Notes: generated by a model not told the origin, from the sequence alone. A stretch of DNA of 5,063 nucleotides from Acidimicrobiaceae bacterium (GCA_003455715.1 DMQJ01000366.1:1-5063), one strand, 5' to 3'. Counted from the first letter of the stretch, positions 1-5,063 are shown. A program made the numbers and translations.

Positions 1-1008
1 CGGCGTGCCCGCGGCGTCGCGGCGTTTGGCTGCCATGCCGGCGAGGCACTCGGTGAACAGGCGGTGGGCGACGTTGATGGTGCAGTCGGCGTGGTCGTAG
101 GCAGGTGCCACCTCCACCACGTCCATCGCCACCACCGGGTGGCGGTAGGCAATCTCGCGCACCATCCGTAGTAGGTCGGCGGCGACGATGCCGCCGGGTT
201 CGGGTGTGCCGGTGGCGGGGGCGTGCGCAGGGTCGAGGCTGTCGATGTCGATGGAGATGTAGAGGTGGTCGCACCCGTCCATCGCCTCGTCGAGGGCGTC
301 GGCCATCACCGCTTTGAACCCGCGTTCCCAGATCTCGTCCATCAGGTGCCAGCGCATGCCCTGCTCTGCCATCCAATCCCACGTCTCCTGCGGCGGCCAG
401 TAGCTGCGCAACCCCACCTGCACGAAGTTGCGGCCGGGGACGGCGCCGCTGTCGATCAGCCGTCGCATCGGGGTGCCATGGCTGGCGAGGTTGCCGTCGC
501 ACCCGTCGGCGGTGTCGGCGTGGGCGTCGAAGTGGATCATGCCCACCCGCCCGTAGCCGTACACGTCGGCCACGGCTGTGGCGCTCGGCCAGGTGATGGT
601 GTGGTCGCCGCCGATCACGAAGGGCACGATGCCACGGCTGGCCACCTCGTGCACCCGGGAGCGGATGTTGGCGAGGCTCTGGTCGACCAGGCCGTTCGGG
701 CAGTGTGCGTCGCCGTAGTCGACCACGCTCAACCAGTCGAACAGCTCCAGCCCGAGGCCGAGGTGGTAGGTGCCACTGAGGTAGGCATCGGCCCGGAGGG
801 CACGCGGTCCGAAACGGGCGCCCGGTCGGTTGGTGGTGCCGAGGTCGAAGGGTGCGCCGACGAGGGCGACGTCGGGCTGCCACGCGTCGAGTTCGTCAGG
901 TGAGGTGAGCAGTGGCTGCTGGCAGAACGTACGCACGCTGCCGAAGGCGTAACCCTGATCGAGTTGCTGCTGGAGGCCAGGGGAGACGTCGCGTCGAGGT
1001 TCGCTCAT
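1..1008 (-). CDS. Ureohydrolase (agmatinase/guanidinobutyrase-like), 3' end cut by window edge
   Basis: Read leftward from the ATG at 1008, the frame stays open for 336 codons to the window edge, so the stop codon lies outside. The protein has the full arginase/agmatinase signature: GGDHT (residues 133-137, His136), DAHAD (161-165), SHGTP (176-180), SIDIDSLDP (252-260, metal Asp254 and Asp256), TGTPEPGG (266-273) and DVVEVAP (296-302). In this family these His and Asp residues bind two Mn ions that activate water to hydrolyse a guanidino group, releasing urea and an amine; the enzyme is cytosolic. Family members are usually 300-350 residues, so only a few C-terminal residues are probably missing. 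The substrate (agmatine, guanidinobutyrate, guanidinopropionate or guanidine) cannot be read from the motifs. The start at 1008 fits the usual N-terminal length, but no clear Shine-Dalgarno sequence precedes it, and the frame stays open upstream to a TAG at 1219-1221. It is divergent from the cimA operon. Confidence 0.93.
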   Translation of the reverse strand, partial: MSEPRRDVSPGLQQQLDQGYAFGSVRTFCQQPLLTSPDELDAWQPDVALVGAPFDLGTTNRPGARFGPRALRADAYLSGTYHLGLGLELFDWLSVVDYGDAHCPNGLVDQSLANIRSRVHEVASRGIVPFVIGGDHTITWPSATAVADVYGYGRVGMIHFDAHADTADGCDGNLASHGTPMRRLIDSGAVPGRNFVQVGLRSYWPPQETWDWMAEQGMRWHLMDEIWERGFKAVMADALDEAMDGCDHLYISIDIDSLDPAHAPATGTPEPGGIVAADLLRMVREIAYRHPVVAMDVVEVAPAYDHADCTINVAHRLFTECLAGMAAKRRDAAGTP

Positions 1009-1151
1009 GCCGTTCGACGGTAGCCGCCGCGCGGCGCCCCCTCGCTGAAGCTTCTGGCGCGCGTTTCGACGCAGAAGTGCGAACAATCCAGCCCCAGAGG
1101 CCAACGTGAGAAGGATCAGCCCCAGAAACCCCGGGAGGGCGTCAGCACCGA
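1009..1151. other. Non-coding spacer upstream of the ureohydrolase
   Basis: I see no supported gene here. On the minus strand the ureohydrolase frame continues upstream without a stop and reads as a hydrophobic stretch (about 19 uncharged residues at 1072-1128) followed by a basic segment, but it lacks ATG or GTG and its third positions are less GC-biased than in the real genes of the window. I could not pick out a convincing minus-strand promoter. The stretch is probably the ureohydrolase 5' region. Confidence 0.5.
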
Positions 1152-1274
1152 GGTCGAAAAAGCGAAGCGCCCCGGGCTGCGCTGCCAGCCGAAGCCAGCG
1201 CGCCGCCCGGGGCGACTCCTAGGTTGGATGATCCACCACTGATCGACCTTCGGGCGTTAGCCTTCGCTTCGACC
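1152..1274. other. Nested long inverted-repeat element (possible structured RNA)
   Basis: Outer arms GGTCGAA (1152-1158) and GCGAAG (1162-1167) pair perfectly with TTCGACC (1268-1274) and CTTCGC (1262-1267): 13 pairs with only a 3-base AAA bulge. Directly inside is a second stem, 1168-1177 with 1205-1214 (10 perfect G/C-rich pairs), continuing as 1179-1184 with 1196-1201 (6 pairs) and capped by GC-CGAA-GC at 1188-1195. On the minus strand that cap reads GC-TTCG-GC, a C(UUCG)G tetraloop, one of the most stable RNA loop types, which mildly favours minus-strand function. A small hairpin at 1222-1237 may sit in the remaining loop. The element lies between divergent genes. It could be a non-coding RNA, a leader of the ureohydrolase transcript or a dispersed palindromic repeat; no known RNA family was recognised. 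Confidence 0.55.
1157..1214 (-). terminator. Possible minus-strand intrinsic terminator or attenuator
   Basis: Read on the minus strand, the G/C-rich hairpin 1214-1168, with a C(UUCG)G apex, is followed immediately by CTTCGCTTTTT (1167-1157), which ends in five T. This has the layout of an intrinsic terminator. It would stop leftward transcripts about 150 bases before the ureohydrolase start, so it either ends a small RNA or attenuates that gene. The outer arm of the surrounding element pairs with this T-containing segment, so the alternative role as part of a larger fold is equally possible. Confidence 0.35.
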
Positions 1275-1281
1275 AATGTCA

Positions 1282-1315
1282 ATCGCCCGTCGGAGCCGAA
1301 GCCCCGGCGGGCGAT
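1282..1315. other. Strong 34-base hairpin with the same apex as its neighbour
   Basis: Bases 1282-1293 pair with 1304-1315 over 12 positions (one G-T wobble). After an A/C mismatch at 1294/1303 the stem continues for two pairs around a CGAA loop. The apex 10-mer AGCCGAAGCC (1294-1303) is identical to the apex of the neighbouring hairpin (1187-1196). On the plus strand the hairpin is followed by CCCGTTTT (1316-1323), a weak terminator-like tail. On the minus strand no T tract follows, and the cap is a UUCG loop. Confidence 0.5.
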
Positions 1316-1338
1316 CCCGTTTTGCCGCTTCCGCCTGC

Positions 1339-1548
1339 CCGGTTGCCCGGCCAAGCTTCCCCGGCGGAGTCGACACGCTGCCCCGGCCACCGGTTGCCCG
1401 GCCGCCGATGCCGACGCACCGACCCTGTGGATCGCTCCTACCGTTCCCGCTGTCGCCTCGTGGCCCCGGTTGGCCCTCCGACTCACCTCGCTCGCCCCTT
1501 GCGGGCCGTTCGCTGCGGTTCGGAACCGTTCCTCGGTGCCCGGTTGGC
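1339..1548. repeat. Four scattered copies of CCGGTTGSC in a non-coding stretch
   Basis: CCGGTTGCC occurs at 1339-1347 and 1390-1398, inside a longer shared 13-mer at 1340-1352 and 1391-1403. CCGGTTGGC occurs at 1466-1474 and 1540-1548. Spacings are 51, 76 and 74 bases. The 1316-1600 stretch has open frames on both strands, but their translations are rich in Arg, Gly, Ala and Ser without any domain and look like non-coding GC-rich sequence. I see no gene here. Confidence 0.35.
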
Positions 1549-1617
1549 GTTGCGCTGACCGGTATGAGGACACTCTGCAACAGCCATTTCCCCTGGTCAA
1601 GAGGTATTTTTCGTCCT

Positions 1618-1701
1618 CACAGGGTTCTCCCCAGGAATGTGCCGTTAGTCACAGAATTTCTTGGTTCGTCCACTGTTCACACACAGGTTGTTCACAGGTT
1701 G
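1618..1701 (+). promoter_or_regulatory. CACAG motif cluster and overlapping TGTTCACA repeats upstream of the cimA promoter
   Basis: CACAG occurs at 1618-1622, 1650-1654, 1682-1686 and 1693-1697, that is 32, 32 and 11 bases apart, close to three, three and one helical turns. The last two lie in overlapping repeats, TGTTCACA-CA-CAGGTTG (1674-1690) and TGTTCACAGGTTG (1689-1701), which end just before the likely -35 box. Such same-face spacing would suit a bound regulator. TTGTTCACA (1688-1696) also resembles a DnaA box. No specific protein can be named. Confidence 0.3.
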
Positions 1702-1705
1702 CGCG

Positions 1706-1742
1706 TTGACGCGGCGCCGTCGACACGCTTGAATAGCTCCCG
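1706..1742 (+). promoter_or_regulatory. Likely promoter of the cimA leader transcript
   Basis: TTGACG (1706-1711) matches five of six -35 consensus bases. After exactly 17 bases, TTGAAT (1729-1734) matches four of six -10 bases, although the second position is T instead of the usual A. Transcription would then start about 7 bases later, at 1741 or 1742, which coincides with the GTG start of the leader peptide. This is the arrangement of a leaderless mRNA, common in actinobacteria. Confidence 0.5.
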
Positions 1743-1783
1743 TGACCTCGTTCGCCCGCCCCGCGATCATCATCATTTGCTAG
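1742..1783 (+). CDS. Isoleucine leader peptide of the cimA operon
   Basis: A 13-codon frame starts at GTG 1742 and reads MTSFARPAIIIIC, stop TAG at 1781-1783. Codons 9-12 (1766-1777: ATC ATC ATC ATT) are four consecutive isoleucine codons. A short peptide with a run of the pathway's end-product amino acid, a strong hairpin starting at its stop codon and an intrinsic terminator behind it is the classic layout of ribosome-mediated transcription attenuation, as known for his, leu, ilv and trp operons. There is no Shine-Dalgarno sequence; the predicted transcription start falls on the GTG, suggesting leaderless translation. The frame has a TGA at 1730-1732 upstream and no other usual start codon. 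The peptide is likely regulatory only: scarce charged tRNA-Ile would stall the ribosome on the Ile run. Confidence 0.72.
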   Translation: MTSFARPAIIIIC

Positions 1784-1813
1784 CGCACCTCGGCCCATAC
1801 GCCGAGTTGCGCT
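1782..1813 (+). promoter_or_regulatory. Leader hairpin (candidate 1:2 pause structure of the attenuator)
   Basis: Bases 1782-1787 pair with 1808-1813 and 1789-1794 (CTCGGC) with 1801-1806 (GCCGAG): 12 pairs with a single C/T mismatch and a six-base loop. The stem begins inside the leader stop codon, so a ribosome that finishes the peptide would cover its left arm. CTCGG (1789-1793) can instead pair with a second copy of CCGAG at 1814-1818, which overlaps the first three bases of the terminator stem. That gives a short candidate antiterminator, but it is only five pairs plus two more across an internal loop. Confidence 0.6.
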
Positions 1814-1815
1814 CC

Positions 1816-1847
1816 GAGCCGCCCCTCCGGGCGGCTCTTTCATTTCT
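1816..1847 (+). terminator. Intrinsic terminator (attenuator) before cimA
   Basis: GAGCCGCCC (1816-1824) pairs perfectly with GGGCGGCTC (1829-1837) around a four-base loop, and a T-rich run TTTCATTTCT follows (1838-1847). It lies two bases after the leader hairpin and 45 bases before the cimA start, with no gene in between that it could be ending except the leader peptide. It is therefore best read as the regulated attenuator of the operon. Confidence 0.8.
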
Positions 1848-1891
1848 CCCGCACGATCACCCGACTCCGCACCCCATCAAAGGCACCCTTC

Positions 1892-3475
1892 ATGAGCACC
1901 ACCCAGCACGACATGGTCGAAGTCTTCGACACCACTTTGCGCGACGGCCTCCAGGTGGAGGGTGTCAGCGCCACCGTCGACGACAAGCTGCGCATCGCCG
2001 AGCAACTCGACCGCCTCGGCGTGCACTACATCGAAGGCGGCTGGCCGGGCGCCAACCCGAAAGACGTCGAGTTCTTTGCCCGCGCCAATGCTGAGCTGCG
2101 TCTCACCACCAGCACGATGGTGGCGTTCGGGAGCACCCGCCGCCCCCGTGGCAAGGTCGACGACGACACCACCTTGCGCAACCTGCTCGATGCCAACACC
2201 AGCGCCGTGTGCATCGTGGCCAAGAGCTGGGACTACCACGTGCTCGAAGCGCTACAGACCACCCTCGACGAGGGCGCGGCCATGATCGCCGACTCGGTGG
2301 AGTTCCTGAAGGCCAACGGCCGTCTGGTGATGGTCGACATGGAGCACTTCTTCGACGGCTACAAGCGCAACCCCGAGTTCAGCCTGCGGGCCATCGAAGC
2401 GGCCGTAGTGAACGGCGCCAGCCACCTCGTGCTGTGCGACACCAACGGCGGATCGCTGCCGCACGAGGTGAGCCAGATCGTGGCCGACGTGAAGCGGGTG
2501 GTGGGCAACGACGCCACCATCGGCATCCACTGCCACGACGACACCGGCTGCGCGGTCGCCAACAGCATGGCCGCAGTGTTGGCCGGCGCCCGCCACGTGC
2601 AGGGCACGCTCAACGGCCTCGGCGAGCGAACCGGCAACTGCAACCTCACGACGGTGATCCCCAACCTGCAGATCAAGCTCGGCATGCAGTGCCTGCCGGA
2701 GGGTCGCATGGAGCACCTCACGGCGGTGAGCCACCACGTCGCCGAGATCCTCAACCGGCCGCTCAACCCGCAGGCCCCGTACGTGGGCGCCAGCGCCTTT
2801 GCGCACAAGGCAGGTCTGCACGTGAGCGCCATCAAGCGCGCCAAGGACGCCTACGAGCACGTCGACCCCGAACTGGTGGGCAATGGCACCCGCTTCGTGG
2901 TCAGCGAGATGGCCGGTCGTGCCACCATCGAGATGAAGGCCGAGGAGCTGGGCTTGCCGATGGACGGCCCAGCCGTGAACCAGGTGATCGACGACCTGAA
3001 GCGGCTCGAGCATGAGGGTTACCATTTCGAAGCGGCTGACGCGTCGCTCGAGTTGCTCATGCGCCACGCTTCAGGATGGAGCCAGCAGTACTTCAACGTG
3101 GAGAGCATGCGCGTCATCACCGACGAACTGCCCAGTGGCGACTTCAGCACCGAGGCCACCGTGAAGGTGTGGGTGGGCGACACCCGACACGTCCACACCG
3201 CTGAAGGCAACGGGCCGGTGAACGCCATCGACAAGGCGTTGCGCACCGCACTGGCCGCGGCCTACCCGCAACTCGACCGGGTGCACCTCACCGACTACAA
3301 AGTGCGCATCCTCGATGGAGCCACCGCCACAGGGGCCGTCACTCGAGTACTCATCGACTTCAGCAACGGTGCTCGCAGCTGGACCACCATCGGCGTCAGC
3401 GGCAACATCATCGAAGCGTCGTGGCGGGCGTTGGAGGAAGGCCTCGTGTACGGCTTGCTCCACGCCGAGGCCTGA
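1892..3475 (+). CDS. cimA: (R)-citramalate synthase CimA
   Basis: A 527-residue cytosolic enzyme expected to condense pyruvate with acetyl-CoA to (R)-citramalate, the first step of the threonine-independent route to 2-ketobutyrate and isoleucine. The N-terminal HMGL-like TIM barrel (about 8-280) carries DTTLRDG (13-19) and the metal-site HCHDD (213-217), followed by QGTLNGLGERTGNCNL (237-252). EHFFDGY (151-157) is typical of the long CimA type rather than classical LeuA. A linker segment with GASAFAHKAGLHVSA (299-313) leads to a C-terminal LeuA-type allosteric domain (about 395-525), where end-product inhibition would act. The ATG at 1892 has a modest AAAGG (1879-1883) eight bases upstream; an in-frame ATG at 1913 is possible but less well placed. 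An isoleucine-codon leader and terminator precede it, supporting a role in isoleucine and not leucine synthesis. The alternative is an isopropylmalate synthase paralogue, which the Ile leader argues against. Confidence 0.93.
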   Translation: MSTTQHDMVEVFDTTLRDGLQVEGVSATVDDKLRIAEQLDRLGVHYIEGGWPGANPKDVEFFARANAELRLTTSTMVAFGSTRRPRGKVDDDTTLRNLLDANTSAVCIVAKSWDYHVLEALQTTLDEGAAMIADSVEFLKANGRLVMVDMEHFFDGYKRNPEFSLRAIEAAVVNGASHLVLCDTNGGSLPHEVSQIVADVKRVVGNDATIGIHCHDDTGCAVANSMAAVLAGARHVQGTLNGLGERTGNCNLTTVIPNLQIKLGMQCLPEGRMEHLTAVSHHVAEILNRPLNPQAPYVGASAFAHKAGLHVSAIKRAKDAYEHVDPELVGNGTRFVVSEMAGRATIEMKAEELGLPMDGPAVNQVIDDLKRLEHEGYHFEAADASLELLMRHASGWSQQYFNVESMRVITDELPSGDFSTEATVKVWVGDTRHVHTAEGNGPVNAIDKALRTALAAAYPQLDRVHLTDYKVRILDGATATGAVTRVLIDFSNGARSWTTIGVSGNIIEASWRALEEGLVYGLLHAEA

Positions 3476-3478
3476 GTC

Positions 3479-4462
3479 ATGCGGCGGGCGCTCGCGATCG
3501 GCATCGCGACCGTGTTGGCGTTCGGCACGGCCTGCGGTGACGGCAACGAGACAACCGATCCCGTCGAGTCGGAGGGCACCGGAGCATCCGCACCTGAGTG
3601 TCCACCAGCACGCCGCTCGCTCATCGATGCGGTGCTGCCAGCCTCGGGGGCGGTCGAGGTCGGCGGTGTACGCCTTCCGGTGGGCGCGGTGCGTACCGCC
3701 GGCTACTCCGACACACCGAACACCGCGGTGATCTGGACCACCGATGCACCCGTCGACGATCCGTGGGCCCTGTGGTCCGAACTCGTCGACGTCTACCCCT
3801 CGACCGGCCTGTGGCCTCTGGTGCTCACTTCGCTGCCCGACTTCGGCGGAACGGGCGAGGCGGGCCGGCCGTGGCTGTCGAACGAATTCGACCTTCCGGC
3901 GGATCCGGCGGCCGCCGACGATGTCACCGCGGATGCTGCCTTCGCCGAGGAGTGGTCGTTGGTCGTGCCGACCGACGCCGCCGATCCCAGTTGGGTCGCC
4001 GAGGTGCTCGGCCCGTTTACTACTGAGGTTCCCACCTTGGCGCCCGCGTCGATGGAGTGCGCTGGAGCCGCGACGGCGCTCGCGGACGAATCGCAGATGG
4101 CCGCCGACTTCTCCACTTCTGGAGGAGACGCCTACATCGGCTTGGTCGCCACACACCGACCGGCGGATGCCTTGATGGCGATGGGCTACGCCGGGCCGGC
4201 CAACTACACGTCTGACCTCGCCAACTACACGTCGATGCTCCGCTCGTGGGAAGACCGTTTCGGCGCCTACATCGCGGTGGTGGGGTTCGCAGACATCACG
4301 GTGGTGATGGAGCGGCCGCCCTCCGACGACGAGGCGCTGTCCCACTTGGCCGCGGAGGTGTATGCCATCTGCCCCGACGTGGTGTGGCAGGGGGTCGGCA
4401 GCATTCCTGCGTTGGCGGGGGAGATCGCCTCGTCGGGGCAGCTCTTCTGCTGGTGGGATTGA
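3479..4462 (+). CDS. Predicted DUF4253 lipoprotein
   Basis: A 327-residue protein starting 3 bases after the cimA stop, with GAGG (3467-3470) eight bases before its ATG, so it is probably cotranscribed and perhaps translationally coupled. Residues 1-19 form a lipoprotein signal: Arg2-Arg3, a hydrophobic core, and FGTAC with Cys19 as the likely lipidated residue (Gly at -3 is not ideal). A low-complexity acidic and Thr/Ser-rich linker follows (20-40). From about 219 to the end it matches the DUF4253 pattern as I know it: YIGLVATHRPAD (219-230), LRSWEDRFGA (254-263), AICPD (296-300) and a terminal WWD (325-327). The middle part contains TGLWPLVL (109-116), also typical. The function of DUF4253 is unknown, and many members lack a signal peptide, so an exported version is noteworthy. 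A seven-codon duplication gives ANYTSDLANYTS at 241-252. Confidence 0.82.
   Translation: MRRALAIGIATVLAFGTACGDGNETTDPVESEGTGASAPECPPARRSLIDAVLPASGAVEVGGVRLPVGAVRTAGYSDTPNTAVIWTTDAPVDDPWALWSELVDVYPSTGLWPLVLTSLPDFGGTGEAGRPWLSNEFDLPADPAAADDVTADAAFAEEWSLVVPTDAADPSWVAEVLGPFTTEVPTLAPASMECAGAATALADESQMAADFSTSGGDAYIGLVATHRPADALMAMGYAGPANYTSDLANYTSMLRSWEDRFGAYIAVVGFADITVVMERPPSDDEALSHLAAEVYAICPDVVWQGVGSIPALAGEIASSGQLFCWWD
4199..4233 (+). repeat. Short tandem duplication inside the DUF4253 gene
   Basis: GCCAACTACACGTC occurs at 4199-4212 and again at 4220-4233, an in-frame offset of 21 bases. It yields two NYTS units just before the conserved LRSWEDRFGA motif. It probably reflects a small duplication in a loop and leaves the reading frame intact. 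Confidence 0.6.
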
Positions 4463-4475
4463 ACCGGCTAGAACT

Positions 4476-5006
4476 ATGGGTGCTATGGCCGCTCCGAAGT
4501 CTGCTCCCGCCCCCGTCATCGACGACGCACGTTGGTACGCCTCCCCGCCGGTGGCCCCGGAGGCTTGGATGCCCGACCGGCCCGCGGAGCTCACCAGCTT
4601 CCAGCCGGTCGGCCCGCAGCTCGGTTACCAGGGGCCCGATCAGGGCTTTGCGCTCACCATTGCCAACCGCCTGCGACCCAAGCTGCACCTGCAGCCGGGC
4701 GAACACGCCGACGATGCCGTACGCGGCTGCCTCGGCATCGCGCTGAAGCGGGCCTCGCTGTTCAGCCGGGCTCCAGTGGTGCACGACCTCACCATTGCCT
4801 TCACCATCTGGGGTTTCTACGACCCCAACCCGCCGGCCGACCTGGTGGCCGAGCGCGGCCCTCGGTTCAAGGGAGTCGGCCACGCGCATCACTACACCGA
4901 GGCCCGGGCCCTGGCCGACATGGCCCCTGAGGCCACGCTGCGGATGAACCCGCAGCAGGTGCAGGCCGCGTACCCGGGTCGCTGGCGCGAACTCACCGGC
5001 GTCTGA
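4476..5006 (+). CDS. Small soluble protein of unknown function
   Basis: A 176-residue frame beginning 13 bases after the DUF4253 stop. I do not recognise its family. It has no signal peptide or membrane helix, a Pro/Ala-rich N-terminus (1-35), and then compact segments that look like a conserved fold: GYQGPDQGFAL (50-60), GEHADDAVRGCLGIALKRA (75-93), HDLTIAFTIWGFYDPNPP (103-120), and a His cluster HAHHY (136-140) that could bind metal, though this is a guess. It ends with YPGRWRELTGV. Third codon positions are strongly G/C, as in its neighbours, supporting real coding. The frame is open upstream to an ATG at 4362, but that would overlap the preceding gene by 100 bases; ATG 4476 or ATG 4485 is more likely. 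Neither has a clear ribosome binding site. TAGAAC at 4469-4474 could be a -10 box for a separate, nearly leaderless transcript, but cotranscription with cimA is the simpler reading. Confidence 0.75.
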   Translation: MGAMAAPKSAPAPVIDDARWYASPPVAPEAWMPDRPAELTSFQPVGPQLGYQGPDQGFALTIANRLRPKLHLQPGEHADDAVRGCLGIALKRASLFSRAPVVHDLTIAFTIWGFYDPNPPADLVAERGPRFKGVGHAHHYTEARALADMAPEATLRMNPQQVQAAYPGRWRELTGV

Positions 5007-5063
5007 GCACTCGGCGGCCGGCTGACGCGAAGACCCCTCCGCCGTCGCTTTCACGACAACGGA
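5007..5063. other. Window-end spacer
   Basis: Fifty-seven bases after the last stop codon with no gene. CGGCGG (5012-5017) and CCGCCG (5039-5044) could pair around a 21-base loop, but no T tract follows, so a terminator is not supported. Confidence 0.4.

Noticed and set aside
223..903. Long plus-strand open frame opposite the ureohydrolase
   Set aside because: It is the antisense shadow of the ureohydrolase; the Val/His/Ala-rich translation has no domain, while the minus strand carries every ureohydrolase motif.
1142..1600. Minus-strand 152-residue frame in the intergenic region
   Set aside because: Arg/Gly/Ala/Ser-rich translation without recognisable motifs, overlapping strong hairpins and other equally open frames; typical of non-coding GC-rich DNA.
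1152..1600. RNase P RNA, tmRNA or SRP RNA in the structured intergenic region
   Set aside because: The conserved cores of these RNAs (for example the RNase P GAGGAAAGTCC segment) are absent on both strands.
1673..1698. DnaA-box-like sequences suggesting a replication origin
   Set aside because: Only one or two imperfect boxes, no AT-rich unwinding stretch, and no dnaA, dnaN or related genes nearby.
1369..1729. 11-mer GTCGACACGCT at 1369-1379 and 1719-1729
   Set aside because: Two short copies 350 bases apart, one lying between the -35 and -10 boxes; too little to call a repeat or att site.
1276..2094. Plus-strand 272-residue frame running into cimA
   Set aside because: It crosses the promoter, leader peptide and terminator and overlaps cimA out of frame; its composition is not protein-like.
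4457..4477. GGATTGAACC, resembling a tRNA T-loop on the minus strand
   Set aside because: The T stem does not pair properly (two mismatches in five positions), and the sequence encodes the C-terminus of the DUF4253 protein.
3071..4594. 507-residue minus-strand frame opposite the cimA end and the DUF4253 gene
   Set aside because: Antisense shadow; the plus strand has well-matched conserved domains with proper starts and spacing.
5012..5044. Possible terminator after the last gene
   Set aside because: Six-pair stem with a 21-base loop and no T tract.

Overview
The window is GC-rich with strongly G/C-biased third codon positions. It has short intergenic gaps inside one operon and what looks like a leaderless leader peptide. 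Together with a DUF4253 lipoprotein, a family common in actinobacteria, this points to a high-GC actinobacterium. An uncultured acidimicrobial or similar lineage would fit, but nothing here fixes the class.

Left part (1-1008, minus strand): most of a manganese-dependent ureohydrolase of the agmatinase/guanidinobutyrase type, running off the left edge. Middle part (1009-1741): about 730 bases between divergent genes with no convincing protein gene but plenty of structure. There is a nested, GC-rich inverted-repeat element at 1152-1315 whose two hairpins share the same apex, a scattered CCGGTTGSC motif, and a less GC-rich promoter-proximal stretch with four CACAG motifs.

Right part (1742-5006, plus strand): an apparent isoleucine-controlled operon. 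A 13-residue leader peptide (MTSFARPAIIIIC) with four consecutive Ile codons is followed at once by a 12-bp hairpin and a perfect 9-bp intrinsic terminator. Next come cimA, encoding (R)-citramalate synthase (first step of the threonine-independent route to isoleucine), a predicted DUF4253 lipoprotein 3 bases downstream, and an unrecognised small soluble protein 13 bases after that.

The best discovery candidate is the leader and attenuator. Its control codons match the end product of the pathway, which both supports the citramalate (not isopropylmalate) assignment of the synthase and suggests that the two downstream genes of unknown function are expressed in response to isoleucine supply. The second candidate is the structured element at 1152-1315, which could be a small RNA, a 5' leader of the ureohydrolase, or a repeat element.
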